Source of the DNA: Methanoregula sp. PtaU1.Bin051
GTDB lineage: Archaea > Halobacteriota > Methanomicrobia > Methanomicrobiales > Methanospirillaceae
Assembly (NCBI GenBank): GCA_002067895.1
Contig: MVRE01000003.1
Coordinates: forward strand, 62,001 to 126,000
DNA: 64,000 nucleotides
Reading direction: 5' to 3'
In this document: positions 1 to 9,060 of the stretch, piece after piece
How the letters are laid out: each line of letters opens with the position of its first letter
Position numbering within the stretch: the first letter of the stretch is position 1
Made by a program: the position numbers and the translations under genes
The notes under the pieces: generated by a model
Databases searched by the model: none
What the model was told of the DNA's origin: nothing
The model's input: only the letters and a program-made list of their open reading frames with translations

Positions 1-1
1 G

Positions 2-2638
2 ACAATCGAGGATTATTTTTCTTTTCGGTTCAAAGAGGGTGAATCGGTCACAAGCTCGAACCTTTACCTTGTTTGCGGCACCCTTTCTACAGATTCGTTA
101 CAGAAGCTTGCAACGACGCTTGCAAATCCACTTATAAACAGGGTCCATATTAAAACGAGATCCGAATACGGCACTAAGGGCATGGATCCTTTCGTGCCAC
201 ATGTCAATCTTAACGAACTTCCGGTTGCAGAGACTGTTGATCTCGACCTGCCGGATCCCGAGCTTGCAAAGCTGGGAAAAGAAGGGATCTATGACCTTGT
301 CACGCAGCACCGGAGAGGACCGCTTGCCCTTGATCTTGCCCAGCTGCATACAATCCGAAACTATTTCTCAAAAAAAGGGAGGAGGCCGACGGATGTCGAG
401 CTTGAGTCCCTTGCTCAGACCTGGAGCGAGCACTGCAAGCATACAATCTTCGCATCTGCAATGGACGACGATATCCCAAACGGCCTCTACAAATCGTGCA
501 TTCAGGCCGCCACTAATAAAATCCGCGAGGAGAGAGGAAAGGATGACATCTGCGTATCAGTTTTTTCGGATAACTCCGGCGCGATCATCTTCGATGACAC
601 ATATCTGGTAACGTATAAAGTGGAGACTCACAACTCGCCGTCCGCTCTGGATCCGTTTGGTGGTGCCCTTACCGGCATTGTCGGGGTGAACCGGGACACT
701 ATCGGGTTCGGTCTCGGTGCAAAACCGTGCCTTAACGTTTACGGCTACTGCACGGGCGATCCGGATACCAATCCAGAACTGTTCCGGGGGAAAAACAGGG
801 TAAACCCCACCCTCTCCCCCCGGCAGATCCTAGACGGGGTTGTCCGTGGTGTCGGTGTCGGCGGAAACTGTTCGGGCATCGCAACGCCGCAGGGCTGGTG
901 CTATTTCCATGAACGGTATGCCGGAAAACCACTCGTGTTTGCCGGAACCGTAGGAGTGATCCCGCGGGAACATGCCGGCAGGAAGCTCTTTGAGAAGCAG
1001 GCAAAAGCCGGCGACCTCATCGTCATGGTGGGGGGCCGCGTGGGAAAGGACGGCATCCATGGTGCTACATTCTCTTCAGAGCCACTTGACCCGCAAAGCC
1101 CGGTCACTGCAGTCCAGATCGGGGATCCGATCACACAGAAGAAATTCTCCGATGTTATCGTAAAGGAAGCACGCGATCTCGGACTGTACCGCAGCATTAC
1201 GGACAACGGGGCTGGCGGCCTGTCCTGCTCTGTTGCAGAGATGGCGAAGGAATGCAACGGCTGCCACGTAGTTCTCGATTCTGTCCCGCTGAAATATCCC
1301 GGGATGGCACCATGGGAGATCTGGATATCAGAGTCACAGGAACGTATGACGCTCGCGGTCCCGAAGGAGAGCCTTGAGGAATTTATGGATCTCATGCAAC
1401 GGCGGGAAGTCGAGGCTACGGTAATCGGCACCTTCACGGATTCCGGAAAATGCGTAGTTACGTGGCATGGTACAGTCGTTATGGACATGGACCTTGACTT
1501 CCTGCATGACGGCCTGCCGAAGAAACACCTGAGAACTACACCGATAAAAAAGACCTACCCGGAGCCGCAAGATGTTTGCCCGGCACGACTGGATGAGATA
1601 ATCCTCTCCATGCTCCGGAGGAAAAACATCTGCTCAAAGGAGTTCATTTCTACCCAGTACGACCATACCGTGCAGGGCGGCCATGTGCTCGGCCCGGTTC
1701 AGGGCAGGGGAAGGGTTCAGGCGGCTGCGACCCTGACAAAGGTTGTCCTGGGATTGAAGAAGGGGGTAGGGTTGTCGCAGGGCCTGTTTCCTTCATATTC
1801 GGAGATTGACCCGTACCTCATGGCAGCCGCAGGGATCGATACTGCAATCCGTGGTCTGATTGCGATTGGAATCCCTCTCGACACCATTGCTCTTCTCGAT
1901 AACTTCTGCTGGTGCTCGTCCGATGATCCCGGAAGGCTCTGGCAGCTGAAGCGGGCTGCACAGGGTTGTTATGATTTTGCGATTACGTTCGGCACGCCGT
2001 TCATATCCGGCAAGGACAGCATGTTCAACGATTTCTCCGGGTTCGATGCCGGCAACAACCCGGTGAAGATATCCATTCCCCCGACACTGCTCATCTCAGC
2101 GATCGGGATCCATCCCGACGTAGCAACGGCCGTTTCCCTTGATGCAAAACTCGAAGGTGATCTTGTTTATGTTGTCGGTGAGACGTCTGCGGAACTTGGC
2201 GGGTCTGAATATTTCGCCCAGCTGGGCGCTCCTGGGAATACCGTCCCTTCGCTGGATGCGGCAAAAGCAAAGATGCGATATCAGAAGATGACCCGGGCGA
2301 TAAACCAAGGTCTCGTTGCATCCACTTATCCGGTCAATTACGGCGGCCTTGGAGTCGCCCTCGCAAAGGTTGCAATTGCAGGCAGGATTGGTATGGATAT
2401 TACCATTCCGTCAGCGATGCGACCGGATTATTACCTCTTCTCCGAGTCGCTGGGCAGGTTTGTCGTCACAATCTCACCGGAGAACAGGGCAGCATTTGAA
2501 GAGATTGCCGGTCCTGACGCTTCGCTGCTGGGGACTGTCGCAGGCAAGGTATTGCGGGTAACTGCCCGAACAACTGTCATCGATGTACCGATAGCCGACC
2601 TCGAAACCGCCTATAAATCGCCGTTCCGGGGGTACTGA
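2..2638 (+). CDS. purL: Phosphoribosylformylglycinamidine synthase, large subunit (PurL), 5' end outside window
   Basis: Synthetase subunit of FGAM synthase, step 4 of purine synthesis, which uses ammonia supplied by PurQ. Visible motifs are TWSEHCKH, HNSPSALDPFGG, DNGAGGLS and GKDSMFND. The reading frame is open from base 2 with no stop. The ATG at 182 lies inside a coding stretch that reads LANPLINRVHI and resembles the end of a PurS domain, so 182 is not the true start. The gene is therefore probably a PurS-PurL fusion with its start upstream of the window (inference). purQ begins 2 bases after the stop. Confidence 0.95.
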   Translation, partial: TIEDYFSFRFKEGESVTSSNLYLVCGTLSTDSLQKLATTLANPLINRVHIKTRSEYGTKGMDPFVPHVNLNELPVAETVDLDLPDPELAKLGKEGIYDLVTQHRRGPLALDLAQLHTIRNYFSKKGRRPTDVELESLAQTWSEHCKHTIFASAMDDDIPNGLYKSCIQAATNKIREERGKDDICVSVFSDNSGAIIFDDTYLVTYKVETHNSPSALDPFGGALTGIVGVNRDTIGFGLGAKPCLNVYGYCTGDPDTNPELFRGKNRVNPTLSPRQILDGVVRGVGVGGNCSGIATPQGWCYFHERYAGKPLVFAGTVGVIPREHAGRKLFEKQAKAGDLIVMVGGRVGKDGIHGATFSSEPLDPQSPVTAVQIGDPITQKKFSDVIVKEARDLGLYRSITDNGAGGLSCSVAEMAKECNGCHVVLDSVPLKYPGMAPWEIWISESQERMTLAVPKESLEEFMDLMQRREVEATVIGTFTDSGKCVVTWHGTVVMDMDLDFLHDGLPKKHLRTTPIKKTYPEPQDVCPARLDEIILSMLRRKNICSKEFISTQYDHTVQGGHVLGPVQGRGRVQAAATLTKVVLGLKKGVGLSQGLFPSYSEIDPYLMAAAGIDTAIRGLIAIGIPLDTIALLDNFCWCSSDDPGRLWQLKRAAQGCYDFAITFGTPFISGKDSMFNDFSGFDAGNNPVKISIPPTLLISAIGIHPDVATAVSLDAKLEGDLVYVVGETSAELGGSEYFAQLGAPGNTVPSLDAAKAKMRYQKMTRAINQGLVASTYPVNYGGLGVALAKVAIAGRIGMDITIPSAMRPDYYLFSESLGRFVVTISPENRAAFEEIAGPDASLLGTVAGKVLRVTARTTVIDVPIADLETAYKSPFRGY

Positions 2639-2640
2639 CC

Positions 2641-3516
2641 ATGATTACCATAAAACAGATCGAGAAGAATCGATCGGGGCGTCAGGATAGGGAAAGCATA
2701 GCAACAGACAATGCACGAGTCGACGCAAAAGCGCTCATCATGAGCGGTTACGGGATCAATTCCGAGATGGAGACGCAGGAGGCACTCGCACGTGCCGGCA
2801 TGAGGTCAGACATTGTCCACATCAATGACCTAATCGCAGAAAGAAAGAGGCTGTCTGACTACCGGCTGCTGGTCTTCCCCGGGGGTTTCTCCTATGGCGA
2901 TGACACCGGTGCCGGCAACGCGTACGCCAACAGGGTGCGTAATAACCTTTGGCGCGATCTGGAGAAATTCCTCGAAGATGATAACCTCGTTTTGGGCATC
3001 TGTAACGGTTTCCAGATCCTCGCAAACCTCGGTCTTGTGCCAGCCTTCGATAAAAAATATGACCGTACGATTGCACTGATGCCCAACAGGATCGGTGTGC
3101 TGGAATGCCGGTTCGTTACCTTAAAACCCGCATCCGGCAGTTTCTGGACAAAAGGAATCGAATGGCTTTACTGCCCGGTCTCCCACGGGGAGGGGAATTT
3201 TTACTGCACCGATGAGACCCTGCAACGGCTGAAAAGACTGGGGATGATCGCGTTCCGGTACTGCCGGGAAGACCTGAGTCCGGCAAACGGGGAGTATCCA
3301 TTCAATCCAAACGGTTCGATCGAAGACATCGCCGGCATCATGTCAGAGGATGGGAAAGTGCTGGGCCTGATGCCCCACCCGGAACGGGCTATGGAGTTTA
3401 CAAACCTGTATGACTGGCCGTACCGGAAAGAAGAACTAAAACGCAGGGGCAGCGATCTGCCACAGGAATCGGTCAATATGCGGTTTTTTAGAAATATTAC
3501 AGGGTATTTCTCGTAA
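2641..3516 (+). CDS. purQ: Phosphoribosylformylglycinamidine synthase, glutaminase subunit (PurQ)
   Basis: Class I glutamine amidotransferase that releases ammonia for PurL. Motifs are FPGGFSYGDD, the nucleophile elbow GICNGFQIL with catalytic Cys near residue 120, and MPHPERA with the His-Glu pair near residue 245. At 291 aa it is longer than the roughly 225 aa stand-alone bacterial PurQ; the extra length includes an N-terminal lead of about 30 residues before KALIMSGYG. It follows purL by 2 bases, so the two are co-transcribed and probably translationally coupled. Confidence 0.95.
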   Translation: MITIKQIEKNRSGRQDRESIATDNARVDAKALIMSGYGINSEMETQEALARAGMRSDIVHINDLIAERKRLSDYRLLVFPGGFSYGDDTGAGNAYANRVRNNLWRDLEKFLEDDNLVLGICNGFQILANLGLVPAFDKKYDRTIALMPNRIGVLECRFVTLKPASGSFWTKGIEWLYCPVSHGEGNFYCTDETLQRLKRLGMIAFRYCREDLSPANGEYPFNPNGSIEDIAGIMSEDGKVLGLMPHPERAMEFTNLYDWPYRKEELKRRGSDLPQESVNMRFFRNITGYFS

Positions 3517-3585
3517 CAATGATTTTTACCTGCACGGCGCATAGTTTACCGCCCTAAAAAAAAGAGGATCCGGCATAGTATAGTG

Positions 3586-4068
3586 CTATTCCGTCATCGA
3601 TGCGTTTACTTTTACGATCAGCTCGTTAAGCATTTTCCCTTCTTTAAGATCCTTTTCCGTAAAGACAAAGACCCCGATTACCTTCATGCCCATGTCCTCA
3701 AGGCGTTTTCGCACGATCCCGGCGGTCTGGCCAGGGTCTCTCCCACAGGTTACAAGGACGATTGCTTTTCTGCCCTCGTAACCCTTCAGCGCGGAGATGG
3801 TCGCGTTAAAGGCAGGTGTCGGCTTGCCCGCCCAGACCGGAGTTCCAAGAATAACGAGATCGTAACCGGCAACATCAATCTTCTGCTGCTCGATGGGATC
3901 CTGCCCGCCCCTGATCGCACGGAGCATTCCGATCGTATACAGGGACAAACCGCCGTAGATCTTTTTTGGCATCACCTCGATCAGATCCGCCCCGCAGGCA
4001 GCCTTAATCTTCTGCGCAAGGGAACGGGTGACGCCGGTATGAGAATGATAAATGACGCACCGTGACAT
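3586..4068 (-). CDS. Flavodoxin-fold protein
   Basis: A 160-aa flavodoxin-like protein. The N-terminus CVIYHSHTGVTRSLA matches the FMN phosphate loop (S/T-x-T-G-x-T), followed by VILGTPVWAGKPTPA, which normally contacts the flavin. Start chosen at ATG 4068 because GGAGTG sits about 8 bases upstream; the open frame continues back to 4155 but those residues look non-coding. It is followed on the same strand by a second related gene at 4165-4644, suggesting tandem duplication and divergence. Likely a cytoplasmic low-potential electron carrier; partner unknown. Confidence 0.8.
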   Translation of the reverse strand: MSRCVIYHSHTGVTRSLAQKIKAACGADLIEVMPKKIYGGLSLYTIGMLRAIRGGQDPIEQQKIDVAGYDLVILGTPVWAGKPTPAFNATISALKGYEGRKAIVLVTCGRDPGQTAGIVRKRLEDMGMKVIGVFVFTEKDLKEGKMLNELIVKVNASMTE

Positions 4069-4164
4069 ACCGGAAGTATCACTCCTATAAGGAAAAAAAG
4101 ATTGGGGGATCGTTTTAGGATACCGGAGGTTGGCGGACGATAAGTACAATATCAAATGTTACGA

Positions 4165-4644
4165 CTATCCGGCCGCCTTAATCAGCGCAACCAGTTCGCG
4201 GGTGTTCTTCTCGTCCTCAATCCCCTTTGCATTGATGGCCATCGTACCGGCCACCTTGAACCAGCGTTGTTCGCACCATCGCGTGAAGGTCTCCTCGCTT
4301 GTACCTGGCATACCGCCATGGGTGAAAAAACCAATGACAGGCTGGCCGGTATATCCCTTGAGCGCGGCGATAGCCGAATGGATGACCGGGGTTGGCTTGA
4401 ATGCCCAGACCGGTGAGCCGAGCACGATGGTATCATAGGGTGCAATATCGATCGATGCCGGCGAGATCGGTACTGTCTCCTCCCCCCGCGATTTACTGCA
4501 CCGGCTTATAAATTTCGTGAACCGGTTATACTCTGTACGATCGAGAACCTCGAGTAAGCGCTCGGCCCCGCATTCCAATGCGACATGCTGGGCAACATGC
4601 CGCGTGTTGCCGGTCTCTGAATGGTAAATAATGCAGATCTTCAT
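4165..4644 (-). CDS. Flavodoxin-like protein, paralogue of the adjacent gene
   Basis: A 159-aa protein starting KICIIYHSETGNTRHVA, again the FMN phosphate-binding loop, with IVLGSPVWAFKPTPV in the middle. It shares the order and spacing of motifs with the neighbour at 3586-4068, including 'PVWA.KPTP' and an 'AALKGYTG' stretch. No Shine-Dalgarno is seen, but a T-rich TATA-like element lies about 29 bases upstream of the ATG (near 4668-4680), so the message may be leaderless. It probably binds FMN and carries electrons; the physiological partner cannot be read from sequence. Confidence 0.78.
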   Translation of the reverse strand: MKICIIYHSETGNTRHVAQHVALECGAERLLEVLDRTEYNRFTKFISRCSKSRGEETVPISPASIDIAPYDTIVLGSPVWAFKPTPVIHSAIAALKGYTGQPVIGFFTHGGMPGTSEETFTRWCEQRWFKVAGTMAINAKGIEDEKNTRELVALIKAAG

Positions 4645-4694
4645 TAAAAACAGAATAGGTGCGCCGGAAATAAAAGATTTCAGAAAAATATGAG

Positions 4695-5750
4695 TTATTT
4701 CCTCCGTGATTTGGTTTTCGCCGCTTTTGGTGTGGGTATTTTGGCAGTCCCCGCAGCCCTATCATTCCTGAACTGGGGCATGAGCGCACGGACCTCGCGC
4801 CCGACCTTCTCGATCTGGTGCTCTTCGTCCGCCTTCGTGAGCGCATTGAAGACCGGGCGGTTGACCATGTTCTCGAGCATCCACTCGCGGGCGAACTTCC
4901 CGCTCTGGATCTCGTAGAGGATCTCCTGCATTGCCTCGTACGCTTCCGGCCCGATAACCCGCGGTCCCCGCGTCAGATCGCCATACTGCGCCGTGTTGCT
5001 GATGAACCTGCGCATGTTGGTAAGCCCTCCCTCGTAGATCAGGTCTACGATCAGCTTCGTCTCGTGAAGAACTTCGAGGTATGCCATTTCGGGCGAATAC
5101 CCGGCATCGACCAGCGTCTCGAATCCTGCCTTGATGAGCGAGGTTGTCCCCCCACAGAGCACTGCCTGTTCACCGAACAGATCGGTCTCGGTCTCTTCGC
5201 GGAACGTAGTTTCGAGCACGACTGCCCGGGTCGCGCCGATCCCCTTTGCATAGGCAAGTGCGATCTTGTGGGCATTGCCGGTCGCATCCTGGTGGACCGC
5301 GATTAGCGCAGGTACGCCCTTGCCTTCCTCATATTGCCGGCGCACCATGGCACCCGGTCCCTTCGGGGCGACCATGATAACATCGGCCGATTTCGGCGGT
5401 ACGATCTGCCCGAAGTGGATGTTGAACCCGTGCGAGAACATCAGGCATTTCTTATCCTTGAGATTTGGCATGATCTCCGCCCGGTAGATTGCCCCCTGAT
5501 GCTCATCCGGAACAAGGATTTGGACGATATCGGACTGCTTAACGGCTTCTGCGACAGGCAGTACCTTCATGCCGTCCTTTGTCGCAGCGTCCCAGCTCTT
5601 TCCTTTGCGCAGGCCGATGACGACGTCGAGACCGGAGTCCCGCAGGTTGAGGGACTGCCCCCTTCCCTGCGAACCGTACCCGATCACGGCGATTCTCTTG
5701 CCCTTCAGGACACCCAGACTGGCATCAGCCTCGTAATATTTCTTGACCAT
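4695..5750 (-). CDS. ilvC: Ketol-acid reductoisomerase
   Basis: Second enzyme of branched-chain amino acid synthesis: Mg-dependent isomerisation and NAD(P)H reduction of acetolactate or acetohydroxybutyrate. The Rossmann motif [11 protein letters not shown] is near residue 20, with [12 protein letters not shown] after it in the cofactor-selecting loop. The C-terminal all-helical domain carries the acidic metal ligands ([11 protein letters not shown]). Start at ATG 5750 follows AAGGGAAG; an upstream in-frame ATG at 5777 is less likely. At 351 aa it is slightly longer than the usual class I form because of a Lys/Ala/Arg-rich tail ([10 protein letters not shown]). Divergent from mptA. Confidence 0.95.
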   Translation of the reverse strand: MVKKYYEADASLGVLKGKRIAVIGYGSQGRGQSLNLRDSGLDVVIGLRKGKSWDAATKDGMKVLPVAEAVKQSDIVQILVPDEHQGAIYRAEIMPNLKDKKCLMFSHGFNIHFGQIVPPKSADVIMVAPKGPGAMVRRQYEEGKGVPALIAVHQDATGNAHKIALAYAKGIGATRAVVLETTFREETETDLFGEQAVLCGGTTSLIKAGFETLVDAGYSPEMAYLEVLHETKLIVDLIYEGGLTNMRRFISNTAQYGDLTRGPRVIGPEAYEAMQEILYEIQSGKFAREWMLENMVNRPVFNALTKADEEHQIEKVGREVRALMPQFRNDRAAGTAKIPTPKAAKTKSRRK

Positions 5751-5778
5751 AACGCTTCCCTTTGATATCAGCAACAAA

Positions 5779-5796
5779 GCACATAAATATTATATG
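5779..5796. promoter_or_regulatory. TATA-like element between divergent ilvC and mptA
   Basis: An A/T run reading CATAAATATTATATGG lies about 30 to 40 bases upstream of the ilvC ATG, suitable for an archaeal TATA box serving ilvC with a short leader containing AAGGGAAG. On the other strand it lies about 105 bases upstream of the preferred mptA start. Which strand it drives is inferred from spacing only. Confidence 0.45.
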
Positions 5797-5900
5797 GAAA
5801 AAAACCAATGGCACAGTCTCAGTAGTCACCATACAGGATGCGATAGCTTATTCCGAAGACACGCACCCACGACAAGACGGAGAACCAGTTCACCCGCGAG

Positions 5901-6848
5901 CTGCCAGACATACAGGCAACGTCTCCCGATGTCCGAATCAACCTTACCCGGGTCGGCGTAAAGAACGTAAAAAAACTGGTAGAGGTTGCCCGACCGGAAA
6001 AACGCCCGGTCATCTTCATCTCTACCTTTGACGTCTACGTTGACCTGCCTGGCAGCCTCAAGGGGGCCAACCTCTCGCGGAATTTCGAAGTCATCGATGA
6101 GGTGCTCCAGCAGGCCATCGACGGGGAAGTCAACGAGATCGAGAAACTCTGCAGCGCTGTTGCGCGAAAACTGCTCGACCGGCACGAATACGCGGAACGG
6201 ACTGAAGTGCTGATGCGCAGCGAGTTCATGGTCAAGCGCGAGACGCCGGTCAGCCATACGGCCTGCCACGAGGTCGTCAAGGTTCACGCCCGCGCCATTG
6301 CCCGCAGGACATTCCGGAAACCAATCGTCAGGAAGAGTATCGGTGCGGAAGTGACCGGCATGACCGCATGCCCCTGTGCCCAAAACATCATGAAGGAGCG
6401 TGCGATGCGTGTCCTCCAAGAACTCGATATCGGCCAGGAAAAGATCGACGAGTTCTTCTCTGCAGTCCCTATGGCGACCCATAACCAGCGGGGCAAGGGA
6501 TTCCTCTGCATCGAGACTGACGACGACCAGCATGTCAACCTGGAAAAGATCATTGGTATCCTCAAAGGATCGATGAGCAGCGGCATCTACGAGCTCCTGA
6601 AAAGAGGTGATGAGGGGCAGGTTGTTCTCGCCGCGCACAAGAATCCGCGGTTCGTCGAAGATTGCGTACGGGAGATGGCGAAGATGGTACTCGCGGAGTT
6701 CGATTACCTCTCGGGGGACTCCGTCGTCACCATCAAACAGACCAACGAGGAGAGCATCCACCAGCACGATGCGTATGCCGAGCGGCGGGCCACGCTTGCC
6801 GAGTTGGTCGATGAACTGAACGGTGAACGGCTCAACCGGCAACACTGA
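5901..6848 (+). CDS. mptA: GTP cyclohydrolase MptA (FolE2-like), probable non-AUG start
   Basis: Converts GTP to 7,8-dihydroneopterin 2',3'-cyclic phosphate, first step of tetrahydromethanopterin synthesis. Family motifs are VRINLTRVGVKNV, LPGSLKGANLSRNFEV, EVTGMTACPCAQ with the metal-ligand region, and ATHNQRGKGF. The conserved N-terminus begins about 200 bases before the first in-frame ATG (6102). Upstream, the frame runs to a TAG at 5844-5846 and contains no ATG, GTG or TTG before 6096. CTG 5901 would give PDIQATSPDVRINL, close to family N-termini as I remember them; ATT 5850 with GGATG upstream is the alternative. Product about 315 aa. Confidence 0.88.
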   Translation: MPDIQATSPDVRINLTRVGVKNVKKLVEVARPEKRPVIFISTFDVYVDLPGSLKGANLSRNFEVIDEVLQQAIDGEVNEIEKLCSAVARKLLDRHEYAERTEVLMRSEFMVKRETPVSHTACHEVVKVHARAIARRTFRKPIVRKSIGAEVTGMTACPCAQNIMKERAMRVLQELDIGQEKIDEFFSAVPMATHNQRGKGFLCIETDDDQHVNLEKIIGILKGSMSSGIYELLKRGDEGQVVLAAHKNPRFVEDCVREMAKMVLAEFDYLSGDSVVTIKQTNEESIHQHDAYAERRATLAELVDELNGERLNRQH

Positions 6849-7148
6849 TCCGTTCCGTCCCGGTCAGGTAATTGTTATAATTTAATTTGTTTTTATGTTA
6901 ATACAGTATATTTTTAAATAAAACACAGTTTAAAATAAAAAAAAAATAAGCCGTTTTTCAGGATGTTGCGCTTAATTGACCGGTATTTATGGTTTTTCGT
7001 CCTATCGATCGAGATAAAAAGAGTTATTAGCGGGTTGCGCAAACAAGAGTTGAACGTACTTTGTACGGTCAATTATCTCTGGAGATGAAAGATCTCATTA
7101 ATCATTGTACAGCGCTATGAACAACGCAACATACATGAGGCGATAGCA
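6849..7148 (+). promoter_or_regulatory. Long AT-rich leader/promoter region of the frh operon with a 9-bp inverted repeat
   Basis: Three hundred non-coding bases separate mptA and frhA. Several TATA-like runs occur, the strongest being TATATTTTTAAAT near 6908-6920. AATTGACCG at 6974-6982 is matched by the exact reverse complement CGGTCAATT at 7066-7074; GTTGCGC occurs just before the first arm and again near 7035. GAGG at 7137-7140 lies 8 bases before the TTG start of frhA. If transcription begins near the strongest TATA, the leader would exceed 200 bases and could fold by pairing these arms. Confidence 0.5.
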
Positions 7149-8516
7149 TTGTCGAAAGTTGTAGAGATTTCCCCGACCACAAGACATGAGGGACACTCAA
7201 AACTTGTCTTGAAGGTTAACGACGCCGGAATCATCGAGAAGGGTAACTGGTGCTCCATTACCCCGGTGAGGGGCGTCGAGAAGCTTGCCGTCGGCAAGAC
7301 ACCTGAGCAGGTTCCCAAGATCGCGTCCCGCGTCTGTGGTATCTGCCCGATTGCCCACAACCTCGCGGGCACCGAAGCGATGGAAGCATCCATCAAGTGC
7401 GAGATCCCGAACGATGCAAAGCTGCTCCGTCACATCCTGCAGCTCGCAAACCGGGCTCACAGCATTGCCCTGCACAACATCCTGCTCCTGCCCGACTATT
7501 ACATCCCGGGCACGGAGACCAAGATTAACCCGTTCACACCGGAAGAGCCGGTGCGCTCCGTTGCGAAGCGCATCCAGCGCATCCGAGAGATCGGCCAGAC
7601 CATCGGCCAGATCGCGGCCGGCGACTGCATCCACCCGCGGAACACCCGGGTCGGCGGCATGTACCGGAACGTCTCAGAGCAGGCCAAGACCAAGATGTAC
7701 GACCTCGCGAAGGAAGGACTTACGCTTGCACACCAGCAGGCAGAGTTCATGATCGCAGTCATCCGCAATTACCATAACAGGGATTTCGTGGATGTCGGCG
7801 GCATGAAGGTCCCGATGCCTAAGACCCTTGGGTACCACAACCAGGGTTACCTCGCGACTCATGCATTCTATGGCAGCAGCAGCCTTGACGAGTGCCCCAG
7901 CTGGGACATCCGCAGGTTCAAGGAAGCCCGCCCGTACGACTGGTACATGGGCGAGATGGAAGTAACCCTCGAAGAGCCCAAGTACCCCATCGGCGGCACC
8001 ACCAAGCTCGGCACCAAGACCAACCCGCAGATGGAAGCCTGCACCGGCATCCCGATGTACGACGGCCAGCCTGTCGAGGTCGGCCCGCGTGCACGTCTGG
8101 TCACGTACAAGAACTACGATGAGAAAGGCACTGCCGGCCAGAACATCGCCCGCCAGATGGAGTACCAGGACTGCTTCTACGAGATGATCGATTGTCTCGA
8201 CGAACTCAACCCGAACGGAAAGGTCGTTGCAGACTACATCCCGGACGGCGACGGTTCACTCGGCTGGGCATCAAATGAAGCTCCGCGCGGGACCGATGTC
8301 CATATTGCCCGGGTCAAGGACTGGAAGGTACAGTACTACTCCATGCTCGTCCCGACCACCTGGAACTTCGCGACCTGCAGCGCAGCACTCACCGGTGCTC
8401 CGTGGCAGCTCGCCGAAGTCATCATGCGGGGGTACGACCCCTGTGTGTCATGTGCAACCCACATGATTGTCGTGGATGAGGAGAACAGGCTGGTAGCCCA
8501 GAAACTCATCCAGTGA
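7149..8516 (+). CDS. frhA: Coenzyme F420-reducing [NiFe] hydrogenase, alpha (large) subunit
   Basis: Catalytic Ni-Fe subunit of the soluble F420-reducing hydrogenase, which supplies F420H2 for methanogenesis from H2/CO2. The first Cys pair is in RVCGICPIAHN near residue 65, the second in DPCVSCATH near residue 440. The residues after the second motif (MIVVDEENRLVAQKLIQ) form the C-terminal peptide that the maturation protease removes. Start is TTG 7149, preceded by GAGG; no ATG matches the conserved N-terminus. 455 aa. First gene of frhADGB; frhD follows after 10 bases. Confidence 0.96.
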   Translation: MSKVVEISPTTRHEGHSKLVLKVNDAGIIEKGNWCSITPVRGVEKLAVGKTPEQVPKIASRVCGICPIAHNLAGTEAMEASIKCEIPNDAKLLRHILQLANRAHSIALHNILLLPDYYIPGTETKINPFTPEEPVRSVAKRIQRIREIGQTIGQIAAGDCIHPRNTRVGGMYRNVSEQAKTKMYDLAKEGLTLAHQQAEFMIAVIRNYHNRDFVDVGGMKVPMPKTLGYHNQGYLATHAFYGSSSLDECPSWDIRRFKEARPYDWYMGEMEVTLEEPKYPIGGTTKLGTKTNPQMEACTGIPMYDGQPVEVGPRARLVTYKNYDEKGTAGQNIARQMEYQDCFYEMIDCLDELNPNGKVVADYIPDGDGSLGWASNEAPRGTDVHIARVKDWKVQYYSMLVPTTWNFATCSAALTGAPWQLAEVIMRGYDPCVSCATHMIVVDEENRLVAQKLIQ

Positions 8517-8526
8517 GAGCAGCGCA

Positions 8527-9060
8527 ATGCTGTATTCCGAGATCGTGATAGCAGGGTGCGGAAATCCCCTGTTCGCCGATGACGGATTCGGACCGGCGGT
8601 CATCGAGGAACTCCAGAAACTTGACCTTCCCGACAATGTGAGCGTTGTGGATGCGGGCCTTGGAGGCCCTCATTTTATCTTTTCGCTCCTCGATCCGGAA
8701 GTAACCAAAACGCTGGTGATCATCGATATCGCGGACTTTGGCGAGAAGCCCGGGACGCTGGCAAAATTCCGCGTCGAAGACCTGCCCCCTGGCAGTTACC
8801 GCGACGCCCATTCGTGGGATCTTACCGAACCGCTCCAGCGTATAAAAGATGTTATCGATATCACGGTTGTCGGATGCCAGCCGGCGCGTGTCACCGATCC
8901 CGAAATGGAGATCGGACTCTCGGATGAAGTTTCACAAGCTATACCCAGAACAGTACAATTTGTACTCGATATGGTGGGGATAGATTATGGGACTACTAGA
9001 CCGTATCTTCGGAAGGAAGACCGTCAGCGCGGAACCGCAGAAACCTGCAAAACCGGCTGA
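8527..9060 (+). CDS. frhD: F420-hydrogenase maturation endopeptidase
   Basis: HyaD/HycI-type protease that clips the FrhA C-terminus after nickel insertion. Visible features are the N-terminal VIAGCGNPLFADDGFGP, with nickel-sensing Asp/Glu in the 'GNPLFADDGFGP' loop, DIADFGEKPG in the centre and VVGCQPAR. The last 25 residues (from GIDYG) look low-conservation and overlap the long form of frhG in another frame, so the reading frame may have drifted past the functional end. 177 aa versus about 160 usually. Confidence 0.92.
   Translation: MLYSEIVIAGCGNPLFADDGFGPAVIEELQKLDLPDNVSVVDAGLGGPHFIFSLLDPEVTKTLVIIDIADFGEKPGTLAKFRVEDLPPGSYRDAHSWDLTEPLQRIKDVIDITVVGCQPARVTDPEMEIGLSDEVSQAIPRTVQFVLDMVGIDYGTTRPYLRKEDRQRGTAETCKTG

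Noticed and set aside
182-184. ATG 182 as the purL start
   Set aside because: The coding frame continues upstream without a stop to base 2 and reads as a PurS-like segment; no ribosome-binding site precedes 182.
5826-6845. 339-codon open frame on the minus strand
   Set aside because: It is the exact antisense of mptA, whose family motifs are unambiguous; the antisense translation is an Asp/Leu/Arg-biased sequence without a known fold.
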